From assembly GCA_023228875.1 (NCBI GenBank), contig JALOAG010000004.1:119501-183500 (forward strand): a stretch of 64,000 nucleotides of DNA, written 5' to 3'. The position numbers and the translations under genes are program-made. Position 1 is the first letter of the stretch. The number at the start of each line of letters is the position of its first letter. Below the pieces are notes generated by a model, which was not told the DNA's origin, did not search any database, and saw nothing but the letters and a program-made list of their open reading frames with translations. Below are positions 45,735 to 55,480 of this stretch, in pieces. This DNA is from Bacteroidia bacterium. Lineage in GTDB: Bacteria; Bacteroidota; Bacteroidia; NS11-12g; UBA955.

Positions 45735-46023
45735 AATATCAGAATTTGAACAACAGCTTTTACCTGTTTTAGAGTCGCTCCAAAGAGTCAAGTCTTCTAT
45801 TGCCCAACTGAAAAAAGAAAAGCAAGAATTAGAAAAGGAGAATATTCATTTGAATAAATTATTAAAAATTCAAAAAAACACCATCCGAGACCTTGAAGAA
45901 AGTTTGAAAACAAAAAAGGTGGCAAAACTTATCAGTTCAAAAGATAACACAACGGCCAAGCATACATTGAACGCCTTAATATCAGAAATTGAGCGTTGTA
46001 TTAAATTAGTGCAGGCACAATAA
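45715..46023 (+). CDS. Small coiled-coil protein downstream of pheT
   Basis: A protein of about 102 residues with a GTG start at 45715; an in-frame TTG at 45700 is an alternative. Either start overlaps the end of pheT. It is almost entirely coiled-coil (LESLQRVKSSIAQLKKEK, LEKENIHLNKLLKIQ, LEESLKTKKVAKLI) and ends with NALISEIERCIKLVQAQ, resembling a small Bacteroidota family usually found between pheT and the cell-division gene zapA. That suggests a structural or division-associated role but no function is known. zapA itself does not follow here; ffh lies next in the opposite direction. Confidence 0.68.
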   Translation: MQVSENKISEFEQQLLPVLESLQRVKSSIAQLKKEKQELEKENIHLNKLLKIQKNTIRDLEESLKTKKVAKLISSKDNTTAKHTLNALISEIERCIKLVQAQ

Positions 46024-46033
46024 AGGTGCAATC

Positions 46034-47350
46034 TTAAATACCCAACGCACTAAGACCCTTCATTCCTTTTCCGCTAACCATTTTCATCATTTTTTTCATT
46101 TGGTCAAATTGTGTCAGTAGTTTATTTAATTCCTGAATATTACGTCCACTGCCTTTGCAAATTCGTTGCTTGCGAGAATTATTTAAAATCAAGGGGTTTT
46201 GTCTCTCTTTAGGTGTCATTGATTGAATTAAAGACTCAATCCCTTTGAATGCATTGTCATCTATATCTAAGTCCTTGATTTTGTTTCCTATACCCGGCAT
46301 CATCCCAAGCAAATCTTTGATATTTCCCATTTTTTTGATTTGCTGTATTTGGGTTAGAAAATCTTCAAGGTCAAATTTGTTCTTATGGATTTTTTTGCTG
46401 ATTCGTGCAGCTTCTTCTTCATCAAATACTTGTTGCGCTCTTTCCACCAATGATACCACATCACCCATCCCTAAAATACGGTTTGCCATACGGTCGGGAT
46501 AGAATATGTCGAGTGTATCTAATTTTTCTCCACTGCTGACAAATTTTATTGGCTTCTGAACAACAGTTTTTATAGATAAGGCAGCACCACCGCGTGTATC
46601 ACCATCCATTTTTGTTAATACAACACCATCAAAATCTAATCTGTCATTAAACGCTTTGGCAGTATTAACAGCATCTTGACCTGTCATTGCATCCACCACA
46701 AAAAGAATTTCAGAAGGTTTGACAACTTTCTTGATGTTGGCAATCTCATTCATCATCTCTTCATCTACGCTCAAGCGCCCTGCAGTGTCAATAACCACAA
46801 CACTTATACCTTTGGCTCTTGCATAGCTAATACCTTTTTGTGCTAATTCAACAGGATTTTTGTTTTCAGGTTCTGAATATACTTCTACTCCAATTTGTTC
46901 TCCCAACACTTTTAATTGGTCAATAGCAGCAGGTCTATATACGTCTCCTGCAATAAGTAAAACCTGTTTGCCCTTGGACTTTAGCATACGAGCCAATTTG
47001 CCGGTAAATGTTGTTTTACCCGAACCTTGCAAACCTGATATTAATATAATTGCCGGAGAACCTGCAAGATTGATGTCTTTATGATCACCGCCTAACAACT
47101 CTTTTAACTCATCATTGACAATTTTGACCATGAGTTGACCCGGAGAAACCGAGGTTAATACATTTGCGCCAAGTGCCTTTTCTTTTACCGTTGTAACAAA
47201 GTCTTTGGCAATTTTATAGTTGACATCAGCATCTACTAAGGCTCTGCGAATTTCCTTGAGCGTTTCTGCAATATTGATTTCTGAAATTTTGCCTTGACCT
47301 TTCAAGGTCTTGAAGGCTTTTTCAATTCGTAAACTTAGATTTTCAAACAT
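46034..47350 (-). CDS. ffh: Signal recognition particle protein Ffh
   Basis: A 438-residue GTPase of the SRP that recognises signal sequences and delivers ribosomes to FtsY. Domains in order: N-terminal helical bundle, G domain with GLQGSGKTTFTGKLA (about 108), DTAGRLSVDEEMM and TKMDGDTRGGAAL, and a methionine-rich M domain (about 300-438) containing MMPGIG and the RNA-binding SRKQRICKGSGRNIQELN. Ends in the usual Met/Gly/Lys-rich tail. It is monocistronic and converges on the coiled-coil gene. Nothing unusual. Confidence 0.97.
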   Translation of the reverse strand: MFENLSLRIEKAFKTLKGQGKISEINIAETLKEIRRALVDADVNYKIAKDFVTTVKEKALGANVLTSVSPGQLMVKIVNDELKELLGGDHKDINLAGSPAIILISGLQGSGKTTFTGKLARMLKSKGKQVLLIAGDVYRPAAIDQLKVLGEQIGVEVYSEPENKNPVELAQKGISYARAKGISVVVIDTAGRLSVDEEMMNEIANIKKVVKPSEILFVVDAMTGQDAVNTAKAFNDRLDFDGVVLTKMDGDTRGGAALSIKTVVQKPIKFVSSGEKLDTLDIFYPDRMANRILGMGDVVSLVERAQQVFDEEEAARISKKIHKNKFDLEDFLTQIQQIKKMGNIKDLLGMMPGIGNKIKDLDIDDNAFKGIESLIQSMTPKERQNPLILNNSRKQRICKGSGRNIQELNKLLTQFDQMKKMMKMVSGKGMKGLSALGI

Positions 47351-47369
47351 GTTTCTAATTTTGGGGATG

Positions 47370-47377
47370 CAAAGGTA
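47370..47377 (-). promoter_or_regulatory. ffh -7 promoter element
   Basis: Minus-strand TACCTTTG, about 19 bases before the ATG at 47350. A TTG-like -33 (reverse complement of 47402-47404) is 24 bases further upstream and would fall within the end of the preceding gene. Confidence 0.45.
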
Positions 47378-47393
47378 ATAAAGCTACTTCGAT

Positions 47394-50300
47394 TTATCGA
47401 ACAAGATGTAGAGTGCCTTTAAAGTCATAAGGTTTGCCATCTAATCCGACAGCTCTTATCTTATATAAATATACGCCATCAGGACAGGGAATGTTTGAGA
47501 ATGTACCGTCCCAACCTATATCCAAGTCGTTTGTTAAAAATAATTTATTGCCCCAACGGTCATAGATTTCCATCTCGAAGGTGTATAAATGGTTGCTCGT
47601 TGTTTTGGTTATATAAATGGCGGTAGGTTTAAAGATATCATTAATGCCATCGTTGTTCGGAGAGAAAGCATTTGGAATGTATATTTGACTTTCAGGGATA
47701 CTGCATGAAATATTCGAATTTGAAGTGTCGATATTCCCATTTCTTACTGCGTACACTCTCAAACATACATCGCGATTTTCTACCACATTAATACCATCAA
47801 ATATATAGGATGACGAATCAGCCGGTAACTCTTTCCTAAACACAAAGTCACCAAATTCATTTTGTTCTTCAACAACGTATTTTGCGACCCCATCAGACCA
47901 TTCACTATATTTATTCCAAGTTAAATATGCACGATAGTTGTGGATTTTATTACTCAATAGAATACTCTTAGATTCAGAAGATTTTGGGGCAGCATACCCG
48001 CAAAGGTCAACCGGACTGATATAATAAGAATATGCTGAGGAATTCACATCTACATTTTTGTCTATATAGCTTAGCGAGGTTGTGGTATCATAATCTTCTA
48101 TGCTTGTGTTGTCGATGTGTCTAACCCTGCTAATTTTATAATGTCCAAGATTGGGCATTGAAAAATAAGGTGTCCATTGTACCAAAATGTTGCTATTGTT
48201 GATTACAGTAGCTTTGCGAGGTGTAATTTGATCGAGCGGGTATATGTATTCAGGTTTTTCGCAAACGATATTACTAACAGAACGCCAAACTTTATTTTTA
48301 TTAACTGCTTCAATATAATAGCAGTAAGTACGCTCACATAAGTTGATGTCTAAGTATGAATCAGTCGTATTGTCAACAGTGTCAATGGGTATAAACTTGC
48401 CGCCATCTTCTGAGCGGTAAATAATATTTCCCCAGAAGTCATCCAAATCCCATCCTACATATTTAATCCAATTCACCAATAATTTTGATGAACCTGCTTG
48501 CTCAACTTTCGCAGACATGGTACAATGCGGAGGACTAAACTTTGAAATGATTCCACATGTGTCTCCTATAGTTGTAGTGTAACAATATCGCTTTGCATTG
48601 ATGTCAATACCTGTATTTACAAGGTAAGAGGTATCCTGTCTATTTGTAGTTTCATACAATTTGGTATAACCGGTTTCATCAAGGAAAAATGAGTATCTGG
48701 CAAACTGATTTACTTTTGCCATTGCCCATACCCCCAAAATGTCTTTATTGTTATCTACTGTTACAAAATGTAAACCGGTATTGGGTGGAGGTACGGTATC
48801 TATTACATGGATAAACCGGACAAATGTATCCTTGCAGGCATTACTGTCTGTAACAACCAATTGAACTAACTTGCTTAAAGGTGATATATAATTGTATTTG
48901 GGGTCGCGGTTAGAGCTGGTATCATGTAGATTAGCCGGATCTCCAAAATCCCAGCGATATGAAACGATTTTGTTTGGTGTGGAAGGCAGTGCATAGAATT
49001 GCAAAGGTGTATTAAAGCAAATACTGTCAGAAGCAGGTTGAAAAAAGGATGTAGGTTTAGGTTGAACCCAGATTCTCAACTTGTTCAATGCAGTTGTGTC
49101 TGAGCAACCGTTTACATTAAATGCAGCTAATCTTGGTCTGTAAACCCCTGCAGTATAGGATGCGGAAGGATTAAAATCCGGTGAAGTTACAAAATTGCCA
49201 TCACCTTTAAAATCCCATTTGAATGATACTCCATACAGTGAGGTGTTCTGTAAATTTGAAGTATATGTTTCACAACCAATAGTATCAGTGGTTTTGAAAT
49301 CCGGCTCGGGTGATTTTTGTACACAAACATTGTCTTTATGTTCAAATGAGGCAAAACAACCATTGTTGTCAACCAACACAAGCTTTGTTTTATAGCATTG
49401 GACATTTAACCCCTTATCCATTACCCTGTATTTGTGATTGTCAAAAGCAGTGGAGTCAAGGGCAGCACCATCACCATAGTCAAAATAAAAACGGCTATAA
49501 TTTCTGCTGGTATTCTTGAAGTCCACTAATAAAGGTTCGCATCCTGATTTAATATTGTAATCATACTCAGGAATAGGACCAATAACTTTCACATAACCAA
49601 TCTTGTCCATAGTGTCTCTACAACCCGGTGTTGTAACAACCAGCCGTATATTGATACCGGTGCTATCTGTGTTTTTGGAATATACATGGGAAACAGGATT
49701 AGCTTTTGAAGTAGTAAAAGTGTCCCCATCCCCAAAATACCACCTGTATTCACTGCCATACCACACAGGAACCGGCTTGAAGGTTGTAATAACTGGCGCG
49801 CAAAACTGAACCGTGTCAGAACTGTTAAACTCCGGTACAGGGTCAATTACGCGAATCAGCCTTTTGAGAGTGTCTTTGCATCCACCCGGTCCGATTGAAT
49901 ACAGGGTGATATAAAAATCCCCTTGTTTTAACACTGTTAAACTTGGGTTGCGTGTTGTATCATTTGGGCTGATAAATACTGCACCCGGACTATCAACTTC
50001 CCATTTGAATGTGCTGGCATTGAGTGAGTAATTATTAATTGGAGTGGTAGTATTTATACAGCGTACACTACTTGAAAAACTGAAATTAGCGGTTGTTCCT
50101 ACAATAAAGTTCTGAGAATAAAATGAATCATTGCATCCCGAACCATGCTCTACAACCAGTCTGGTGTAATGACTTCCTTTTCTATTATAAGTAGCAGCAG
50201 TAATTAAACCGGTTGTTGGAACAAATGTAGTAAAGGCTTTCATGTCGTTTTGCGCCTTCCATGTATAATTGTTGGGATTGTTGTTTTTGAAATTATAGTT

Positions 50301-52313
50301 ACCCAAAATAATTCCTTTCCAAGCGATATTCAGTGGCTCACACCCCGTTAATGGGTCCGGTGTGAATAATGACATCCTAATTCCGCTTACTTTGATTCTA
50401 AACGGTGCAGATACTGTGTCTCTACATTGATTATTAGCAGAGCTATATACAAATCTAACTTTGTAAATACCGGGATGATTGAAATAAAACTGTTGGGAAT
50501 CGCGATTATAAGAAGAAATGACAGTTAAGTTCGTATCCGTATGTTGTAATACCCATTGTGTATTGTATGTAGGAAAATCTTGACGTGGGAAGTTTGAATA
50601 TAAATTGATTGGGTAGCCTCTGCAAGGCAGTGAGTCATTGACGGTAAAATTGAGTTTAGGTGCATTGACACTAATAGTATCTTTAAATAATCTACTGCCA
50701 GAGCATCCTTGTGCATTTGATGATTTTAAATAGACACTGTAAAAGCCGGTGTCAGGTAAGGTAACTATGAATGGAGCAGTACTGCCGCTAAATAATATTG
50801 TAGTTGAGTTTTTATTATATACTTCCCAATAATGGGTGTTTTTTATGCCAGTAGTGCCTTCCGGGGTGGTAGCAGTCAATGTTATTTTCTGTCCTTTGCA
50901 AGCTGGTTGAGGAACTATGCTGAAACTGGGGTAGAGTGAATCTATGCCAATTGCATTTGCCATTATCAGGGAGTCTGTACAACCTGTTGCACCCGTAGCC
51001 TTAAGTTTTATAGAATAATATGCTGTATCAGTAATCGGAAAAACTATTGAATCTTGCGAATTGGATGTAAATATGACTGTATTTGTTTTCTGGTTCTTGA
51101 CTTCCCAGGCAAATTGCGTAATACCGGCACCCGTTATATCTGATTTGTTAATTGCTCTAAATGTTTTTGGAAGTACACACGAACGTGTAAAAGGTAAAGA
51201 AAACACAGCAGAGGGACCTTTTACAGAAATTATATTATTGAAAGATTTAGTCGTAACACAAACATTGTTTTTATATATCACTTTTACACCGAAATTCCCT
51301 ATCTTACTAAAAGAAACTGTAATTGTGTTGGCTGTTTGATTCTTTACAATCACGGGAATACTGTCAAAATCCCAAGTGATTTCACCCCCCATACTGTTGG
51401 TTAGTGTTAATGTTACATCTTCGCCTGCACAAACTGATGCTTTGTCAATGCTAATATTGGCATCTATGGAATCGTAAATTGTAATCCATTCATCTTTAGT
51501 GATGGAATAATTACATCCGCCAAAGTTAGTAAAGCTATGTTTGACGGTATATACCCCTTCGGGGAGTGTTATGTTTGGATTGGATGCGACCGATGTGAAA
51601 GTGTCCGTTAATGATTCAAAAGACCACTGATAGCTGACAAAAGAATGGTTTTGCATTACCGGAATGACCCTTGAAAAAGTGAGCGACATTGGACCGCACA
51701 GCAGTGTGTCGGGAGTATATTTAAGATCTAATGCTAATGAATCAAACCCCCAATATTGATAAAAGGCAGAGTCATAGCTGCGAACGTTGCGACAGCCAAA
51801 GCTGTCAGTAGAGAAAACATACAAAGACTTAATTCCATAACTTGAATCAGGGAGGTATTGGAAAACCGGAGGAGCATTATTAAATATTGTTCCCGCAATG
51901 ATATAATCTCTTGATTGAATGTTGGCAGATAAATCAGTAATGGTAATTGTGTCTGGACCGGTACATAATTTTGATTTGTCCCAAGTAATATTGATGGGGG
52001 GCTTAGGTTTTACTTTTATGTAGTCAATCTTGTTAATTTCACAAACCGCATTATTGATTAAGGTAACTTTAAGTTTAATTGTATAATTGGCAGCCGAGTC
52101 ATATAGCCGTTTAGGCGATGTGTTGCCGGCTAAAGTTCCGTTTCCGAAATCCCATTCAACAGATGCTCCGGTCGGGAGATTAATGATATGAAACTGCACA
52201 AATGCGGGGTTACATGAAATTGTATCAGTTGAATAAAAATCTATTGCTCCACATTGAGCGTTGGCAGCAAGATTGCCAAAGCATATTGCCACAAGTAATA
52301 TTAAACGCTTCAT
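47394..52313 (-). CDS. Giant T9SS type B surface protein with PKD-like and FN3-like repeats
   Basis: A 1639-residue secreted protein with ATG at 52313 (seven extra in-frame codons upstream are not needed). Signal peptide about 1-20 (cleavage after NAQ). Residues about 25-1170 hold roughly ten PKD-like modules (VEWDFGNGTL, VSYQWSF, ITWDFD, YRWYFGDGDTF, FYFDYGDGA, FKWDFKGDG, YRWDFGD). Residues about 1180-1530 look like FN3-type modules (LLVNWIKYVGWD, ILVQWTPYF, AYLTWNKYSEW). The C-terminus is a type B sorting domain (IPNAFSPNNDGINDIF, IYDRWGNKLF, GWDGTFSNIPCPDGVY, about 1541-1639). It should be exported by the T9SS and displayed; probably an adhesin or gliding-related protein. It is followed on the same strand by ffh. 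Confidence 0.88.
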   Translation of the reverse strand: MKRLILLVAICFGNLAANAQCGAIDFYSTDTISCNPAFVQFHIINLPTGASVEWDFGNGTLAGNTSPKRLYDSAANYTIKLKVTLINNAVCEINKIDYIKVKPKPPINITWDKSKLCTGPDTITITDLSANIQSRDYIIAGTIFNNAPPVFQYLPDSSYGIKSLYVFSTDSFGCRNVRSYDSAFYQYWGFDSLALDLKYTPDTLLCGPMSLTFSRVIPVMQNHSFVSYQWSFESLTDTFTSVASNPNITLPEGVYTVKHSFTNFGGCNYSITKDEWITIYDSIDANISIDKASVCAGEDVTLTLTNSMGGEITWDFDSIPVIVKNQTANTITVSFSKIGNFGVKVIYKNNVCVTTKSFNNIISVKGPSAVFSLPFTRSCVLPKTFRAINKSDITGAGITQFAWEVKNQKTNTVIFTSNSQDSIVFPITDTAYYSIKLKATGATGCTDSLIMANAIGIDSLYPSFSIVPQPACKGQKITLTATTPEGTTGIKNTHYWEVYNKNSTTILFSGSTAPFIVTLPDTGFYSVYLKSSNAQGCSGSRLFKDTISVNAPKLNFTVNDSLPCRGYPINLYSNFPRQDFPTYNTQWVLQHTDTNLTVISSYNRDSQQFYFNHPGIYKVRFVYSSANNQCRDTVSAPFRIKVSGIRMSLFTPDPLTGCEPLNIAWKGIILGNYNFKNNNPNNYTWKAQNDMKAFTTFVPTTGLITAATYNRKGSHYTRLVVEHGSGCNDSFYSQNFIVGTTANFSFSSSVRCINTTTPINNYSLNASTFKWEVDSPGAVFISPNDTTRNPSLTVLKQGDFYITLYSIGPGGCKDTLKRLIRVIDPVPEFNSSDTVQFCAPVITTFKPVPVWYGSEYRWYFGDGDTFTTSKANPVSHVYSKNTDSTGINIRLVVTTPGCRDTMDKIGYVKVIGPIPEYDYNIKSGCEPLLVDFKNTSRNYSRFYFDYGDGAALDSTAFDNHKYRVMDKGLNVQCYKTKLVLVDNNGCFASFEHKDNVCVQKSPEPDFKTTDTIGCETYTSNLQNTSLYGVSFKWDFKGDGNFVTSPDFNPSASYTAGVYRPRLAAFNVNGCSDTTALNKLRIWVQPKPTSFFQPASDSICFNTPLQFYALPSTPNKIVSYRWDFGDPANLHDTSSNRDPKYNYISPLSKLVQLVVTDSNACKDTFVRFIHVIDTVPPPNTGLHFVTVDNNKDILGVWAMAKVNQFARYSFFLDETGYTKLYETTNRQDTSYLVNTGIDINAKRYCYTTTIGDTCGIISKFSPPHCTMSAKVEQAGSSKLLVNWIKYVGWDLDDFWGNIIYRSEDGGKFIPIDTVDNTTDSYLDINLCERTYCYYIEAVNKNKVWRSVSNIVCEKPEYIYPLDQITPRKATVINNSNILVQWTPYFSMPNLGHYKISRVRHIDNTSIEDYDTTTSLSYIDKNVDVNSSAYSYYISPVDLCGYAAPKSSESKSILLSNKIHNYRAYLTWNKYSEWSDGVAKYVVEEQNEFGDFVFRKELPADSSSYIFDGINVVENRDVCLRVYAVRNGNIDTSNSNISCSIPESQIYIPNAFSPNNDGINDIFKPTAIYITKTTSNHLYTFEMEIYDRWGNKLFLTNDLDIGWDGTFSNIPCPDGVYLYKIRAVGLDGKPYDFKGTLHLVR

Positions 52314-52364
52314 ATAGTGGGAGAATAGATTCAAACCCGGTGATTATTTGCTTGAAACAATTTG

Positions 52365-52372
52365 CAAAGTTA
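52365..52372 (-). promoter_or_regulatory. -7 promoter element of the giant PKD protein gene
   Basis: Minus-strand TAACTTTG, 51 bases before the ATG at 52313. It lies between two divergent genes; no clear -33 box. Confidence 0.45.
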
Positions 52373-52409
52373 CTGATTTTGTAGGTTCTTTGCGCACGAT
52401 TTTTATAAT

Positions 52410-53186
52410 ATGAAACAACGTTTTAACATCATTTTTGCCCTTTTTGCATTTTCTCTTTCGATATTTGTTTTTGGATGCAAGCAAAAAAATAAGGGTAGTG
52501 CTCCCGCTACATCAGGAAATGAACAATCAGCTTATGAGTTTGAAAAAGCACTCTATCAACATGCATACAACATTGGCGATCACATGACAGCTATTATTGC
52601 GCTTAATCGTATGTTGGTTATGGATTCAACGCAGACACAATATTATGACAGCTTATCAAGACATTATATTGCATTAGGCAATTCCAACAGTGCAGCATAT
52701 TATGCAGAAAAAGCGTTGGCGCTCGACCCTGGTGATGTGAGAATGTTAGAGATTGCCGGATTTATTTATTTTGATGCGGGTGATTTCAAAAAGGCTGAGG
52801 AGAAGATTAATAAATTATATCAAATTACCAAAGAGCCTAAGTATTTGTATTCTTTATCTCAAGTCTATGCGTATATGGGTGATATTAAAAAGTCTAATGA
52901 GATGACGGATTTGATACTCAAAGACGGTGCGATTGATAACCTATATGTTGATGTAAGCACCTCTACCGGACAGGTACAAAGTGTGAGAATAAAAGCAGCT
53001 GCTTATTTTGTAAAGGCAAACTTGGTGCAAAATCCAAAGACTGTTGTTTCGTTGTTAGGTAAAGCGTTGGCTATTCAGCCTGATTTTGAAGTGGCTAAAA
53101 AGATTAAAGAAGAGATGGAAGTGCAAAACAAAATGCAAGAAATCCAAAACAACGAAGATATCTTGAATAAGTATAAGAAAAAGTAA
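52410..53186 (+). CDS. TPR-repeat lipoprotein
   Basis: A 258-residue lipoprotein (signal ending FVFGC, Cys23). The mature part contains tetratricopeptide-type helical repeats (YYDSLSRHYIALGNSNSAAYYAEKAL-like units around residues 70-145, LEIAGFIYFDAGDFKKAEEKI, LYSLSQVYAYMGDIKKSNEM) and a charged C-terminal helix (KKIKEEMEVQNKM). TPR lipoproteins in Bacteroidota commonly act as envelope scaffolds, including in T9SS and gliding complexes, but nothing specific ties this one to them. It is divergent from the giant PKD gene and converges on the cobalamin adenosyltransferase gene. Confidence 0.82.
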   Translation: MKQRFNIIFALFAFSLSIFVFGCKQKNKGSAPATSGNEQSAYEFEKALYQHAYNIGDHMTAIIALNRMLVMDSTQTQYYDSLSRHYIALGNSNSAAYYAEKALALDPGDVRMLEIAGFIYFDAGDFKKAEEKINKLYQITKEPKYLYSLSQVYAYMGDIKKSNEMTDLILKDGAIDNLYVDVSTSTGQVQSVRIKAAAYFVKANLVQNPKTVVSLLGKALAIQPDFEVAKKIKEEMEVQNKMQEIQNNEDILNKYKKK

Positions 53187-53192
53187 GCGCAG

Positions 53193-53744
53193 TTACTTTA
53201 CCCCTTTGGGTGCCCAAAGGATTTCTTCTGTGTTTGTCTGTTTGGCTTCTAATCTTGCCAAATTGAACAAATAATCTGAAAATCGGTTAATAAATGCAAT
53301 GATTCTGGTATCTACTGTTTGGCTTTGATTTAATTCTACAATAATTCTTTCTGCTCTTCGACAAATACATCTTGCTACATGTATTTGAGCAATTGTGATA
53401 CTTCCGCTCGGGAGTATAAAGTTTTTTAATCTTTCCAATTGACTATCCATATTGTCAATTCTGTTTTCCATTTCTTTGATATCATCTTCGGTTACTTCAG
53501 GTAATTTAAAATCCTTGCCCTCCGGAGTTGCCAACAGTGCTTCTATATTGAAAAGTTCACTCTGTACTTTAATTAAGTAGATACGCTCATCTTGATCATA
53601 GATGGAAGAAATGAGAATACCGATATAGCTATTTAATTCATCAACAGTGCCGTATGCTTCGATTCTTTTGTCAAACTTGCTCACTTTGTCACCACCTATC
53701 AAGGTGGTCATACCTTTATCGCCTTTTTTTGTGTAGATTTTCAT
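53193..53744 (-). CDS. Cob(I)alamin adenosyltransferase (PduO-type)
   Basis: Adenosylates cob(I)alamin to make adenosylcobalamin. The ATG at 53744 gives 183 residues of normal length; nine in-frame codons upstream overlap the ABC gene. Hallmarks: TKKGDKGMTTLIGGDKVSK (ATP-binding N-terminus), RIEAYGTVDELNSYIG, and the active-site helix RCICRRAERIIVEL plus NRFSDYLFNLAR. It is the last gene of a five-gene overlapping operon and starts four bases after the ABC ATPase stop. A cobalamin riboswitch is not expected or seen at this internal position. Confidence 0.93.
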   Translation of the reverse strand: MKIYTKKGDKGMTTLIGGDKVSKFDKRIEAYGTVDELNSYIGILISSIYDQDERIYLIKVQSELFNIEALLATPEGKDFKLPEVTEDDIKEMENRIDNMDSQLERLKNFILPSGSITIAQIHVARCICRRAERIIVELNQSQTVDTRIIAFINRFSDYLFNLARLEAKQTNTEEILWAPKGVK

Positions 53745-53748
53745 GGTG

Positions 53749-54438
53749 TTAGATAAATTCTTCTTTTTCAATGATACCGTCTTTTAGTCTAATAATTCGT
53801 TTGGATTTACGTGCAATATCTTCCTCGTGTGTAACAAGGATTATGGTGTTGCCTTGTAGGTATATTTGTTCGAACAATTGCATTATTTCTTCAGATGTTT
53901 GAGAATCCAGATTTCCAGTTGGTTCGTCTGCCAGCAAAATTGCCGGTCGGTTTACCAGAGCACGTGCAACGGCAACCCTCTGACGCTGACCCCCTGATAA
54001 CTCATTGGGTTTGTGTGTGATTCTATCAGATAACCCCACTTGCTCCAATGCTTCTTTCGCTCTTTGAACCCGTTCTTTTTTACTTACACCGGCATAAATT
54101 AAAGGTAATTCAACATTTTCTAATGCTGTATATCTGGGAAGCAGGTTGAATGTCTGAAAAATAAATCCGATTTGTTTATTTCTAATTTCTGCAAGGCTGT
54201 TATCGGATAATCCGGTTACATCAATACCGTTCAATAAATATTTGCCGGAATCAAAATTGTCTAAGCAGCCTATTATGTTCATCAGAGTTGATTTTCCGGA
54301 ACCGCTGGGACCCATGAGTGCTACATAGTCACCCTTGTCAACTCTCAAATTGAGATTTTTTAATACTCGGAGTACTTGAGTACCCATTTTATATGACTTG
54401 TTTAAGTCTGATATCTCTATGACTGCAGAGGAATTCAA
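53749..54438 (-). CDS. ABC transporter ATP-binding protein (LolD/MacB-type)
   Basis: A 229-residue ATPase with all motifs: Walker A GPSGSGKST (about 41-49), Q-loop FIFQTFNLLPRYTALENVELPL, signature LSGGQRQRVAVARAL, Walker B ILLADEPTGNLDSQ and H-loop THEED. The FNLLP after the Q-loop and overall length fit the LolD/MacB/FtsE group, which works with FtsX-like permeases on lipoprotein export or macrolide efflux. No permease is encoded nearby, so its partner lies elsewhere. It overlaps gatC by 4 bases. Confidence 0.9.
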   Translation of the reverse strand: MNSSAVIEISDLNKSYKMGTQVLRVLKNLNLRVDKGDYVALMGPSGSGKSTLMNIIGCLDNFDSGKYLLNGIDVTGLSDNSLAEIRNKQIGFIFQTFNLLPRYTALENVELPLIYAGVSKKERVQRAKEALEQVGLSDRITHKPNELSGGQRQRVAVARALVNRPAILLADEPTGNLDSQTSEEIMQLFEQIYLQGNTIILVTHEEDIARKSKRIIRLKDGIIEKEEFI

Positions 54439-54734
54439 GATTTAGGTTTTAATACTTTTGTTACTCTAAAAAAGTCAGAATCCTTGGATGGTGCATTCTT
54501 TAATGCCTCTTCTTTGCTTATCATTCCTTCTATTTTGTCTTCTCTTACAACATTGTTTGCAGATGTCATATAAATGAGTGGTTCAACACCATCAGTGTTA
54601 ATTTCATTGAGTGTTTCACAGAAGGCGACAGTTTTTTGTAAATCTGCCATTAATTCTTGTTTCTCTTCATTAGAAAATTCAAGTTTTGCAAGGTCTGCAA
54701 GTCGGTCAAATTCTTTTTCGTTTATGTTATTCAT
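54435..54734 (-). CDS. gatC: Asp-tRNA(Asn)/Glu-tRNA(Gln) amidotransferase subunit GatC
   Basis: A 99-residue subunit that stabilises GatA in the GatCAB amidotransferase, which makes Gln-tRNA and/or Asn-tRNA by transamidation. Family features are FDRLADLAKLEFSNEEKQEL at the N-terminus, the central FCETLNEINTDGVEPLIYMT and the end FFRVTKVLKPKS. gatA and gatB are not in this window. Four-base overlaps on both sides couple it to the acyltransferase and ABC genes. Confidence 0.92.
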   Translation of the reverse strand: MNNINEKEFDRLADLAKLEFSNEEKQELMADLQKTVAFCETLNEINTDGVEPLIYMTSANNVVREDKIEGMISKEEALKNAPSKDSDFFRVTKVLKPKS

Positions 54735-55480
54735 GGTTGGTCGATTATTTTCTTTTCAATTAATTTGTTTTCAATGATTGCAAAGACTTGAGATTTGAGA
54801 GCAAATATATCTTCTTTTCCCATGCCTTGTGTTTCAATCGGCTTATGAATGAAAGTTCTCATTATGCCGGGACTCCCATGTATTCCTTTGTTGTGTACTA
54901 ATCTTTTATAGTTGTCAAGTAAGGTTACAGGTACTATAGGCAGTTGGTTGTCAATAGCTAATTTAAAAGCACCGTTTTTGAAACTGCGTAATCTTGGGAC
55001 CTGGTTGCCAATGGTGCCTTCGGGGTAAATAATAAAACTGTATCCTTGGTTGATTCTTCCTTCTGTTTCTTTGTATGCTTTGGATGCTTCAACGGCATTG
55101 TTACGATCAACGGCTACATCTACGGTTCTAAAAAAAATCCCAAACAGCGGAATTTTTTTGAGTTCTTTCTTTGCCAAAAACATATAGTTGCCTCTTGCGA
55201 TAATTGACATACAAAGGATGTCGAGGTATGAAGTATGGTTTGAAATATATATGCATGGCAAGGTTGATTTGTTATTGCTATCTTCTTTTTCTATGACAAT
55301 CCATAATCCTGTCAATAACATAATGAGCAATGCCCAAAGTTTTCTAAGGATATTAGCTAAGTAGTACCCTGATTTGTTTAATAGTAAAAGGAAAAAGAAA
55401 GGGTAGAGGACGATTAATGTAACAGCAAAGACTACTGCAAACCAATAAGCATAGAGTGTTTTGAAAAACTTAATTATCAT
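54731..55480 (-). CDS. Lysophospholipid acyltransferase (PlsC-like)
   Basis: A 249-residue membrane enzyme with two N-terminal transmembrane helices (about 5-55). Acyltransferase motif I is SNHTSYLDI (HX4D, about residues 80-88), motif III is YPEGTIGNQVPRLRSFKNGAF and a further motif is LPIVPVTLLDN. It should transfer a fatty acyl chain to lysophosphatidic acid or a similar acceptor at the inner membrane. It is second in the five-gene operon, overlapping the upstream membrane-protein gene by 11 bases. Confidence 0.9.
   Translation of the reverse strand: MIIKFFKTLYAYWFAVVFAVTLIVLYPFFFLLLLNKSGYYLANILRKLWALLIMLLTGLWIVIEKEDSNNKSTLPCIYISNHTSYLDILCMSIIARGNYMFLAKKELKKIPLFGIFFRTVDVAVDRNNAVEASKAYKETEGRINQGYSFIIYPEGTIGNQVPRLRSFKNGAFKLAIDNQLPIVPVTLLDNYKRLVHNKGIHGSPGIMRTFIHKPIETQGMGKEDIFALKSQVFAIIENKLIEKKIIDQP

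Noticed and set aside
53193..53744. Cobalamin riboswitch at the adenosyltransferase gene
   Set aside because: The gene is inside an overlapping operon with no leader of sufficient length, and no B12-box-like sequence was seen.
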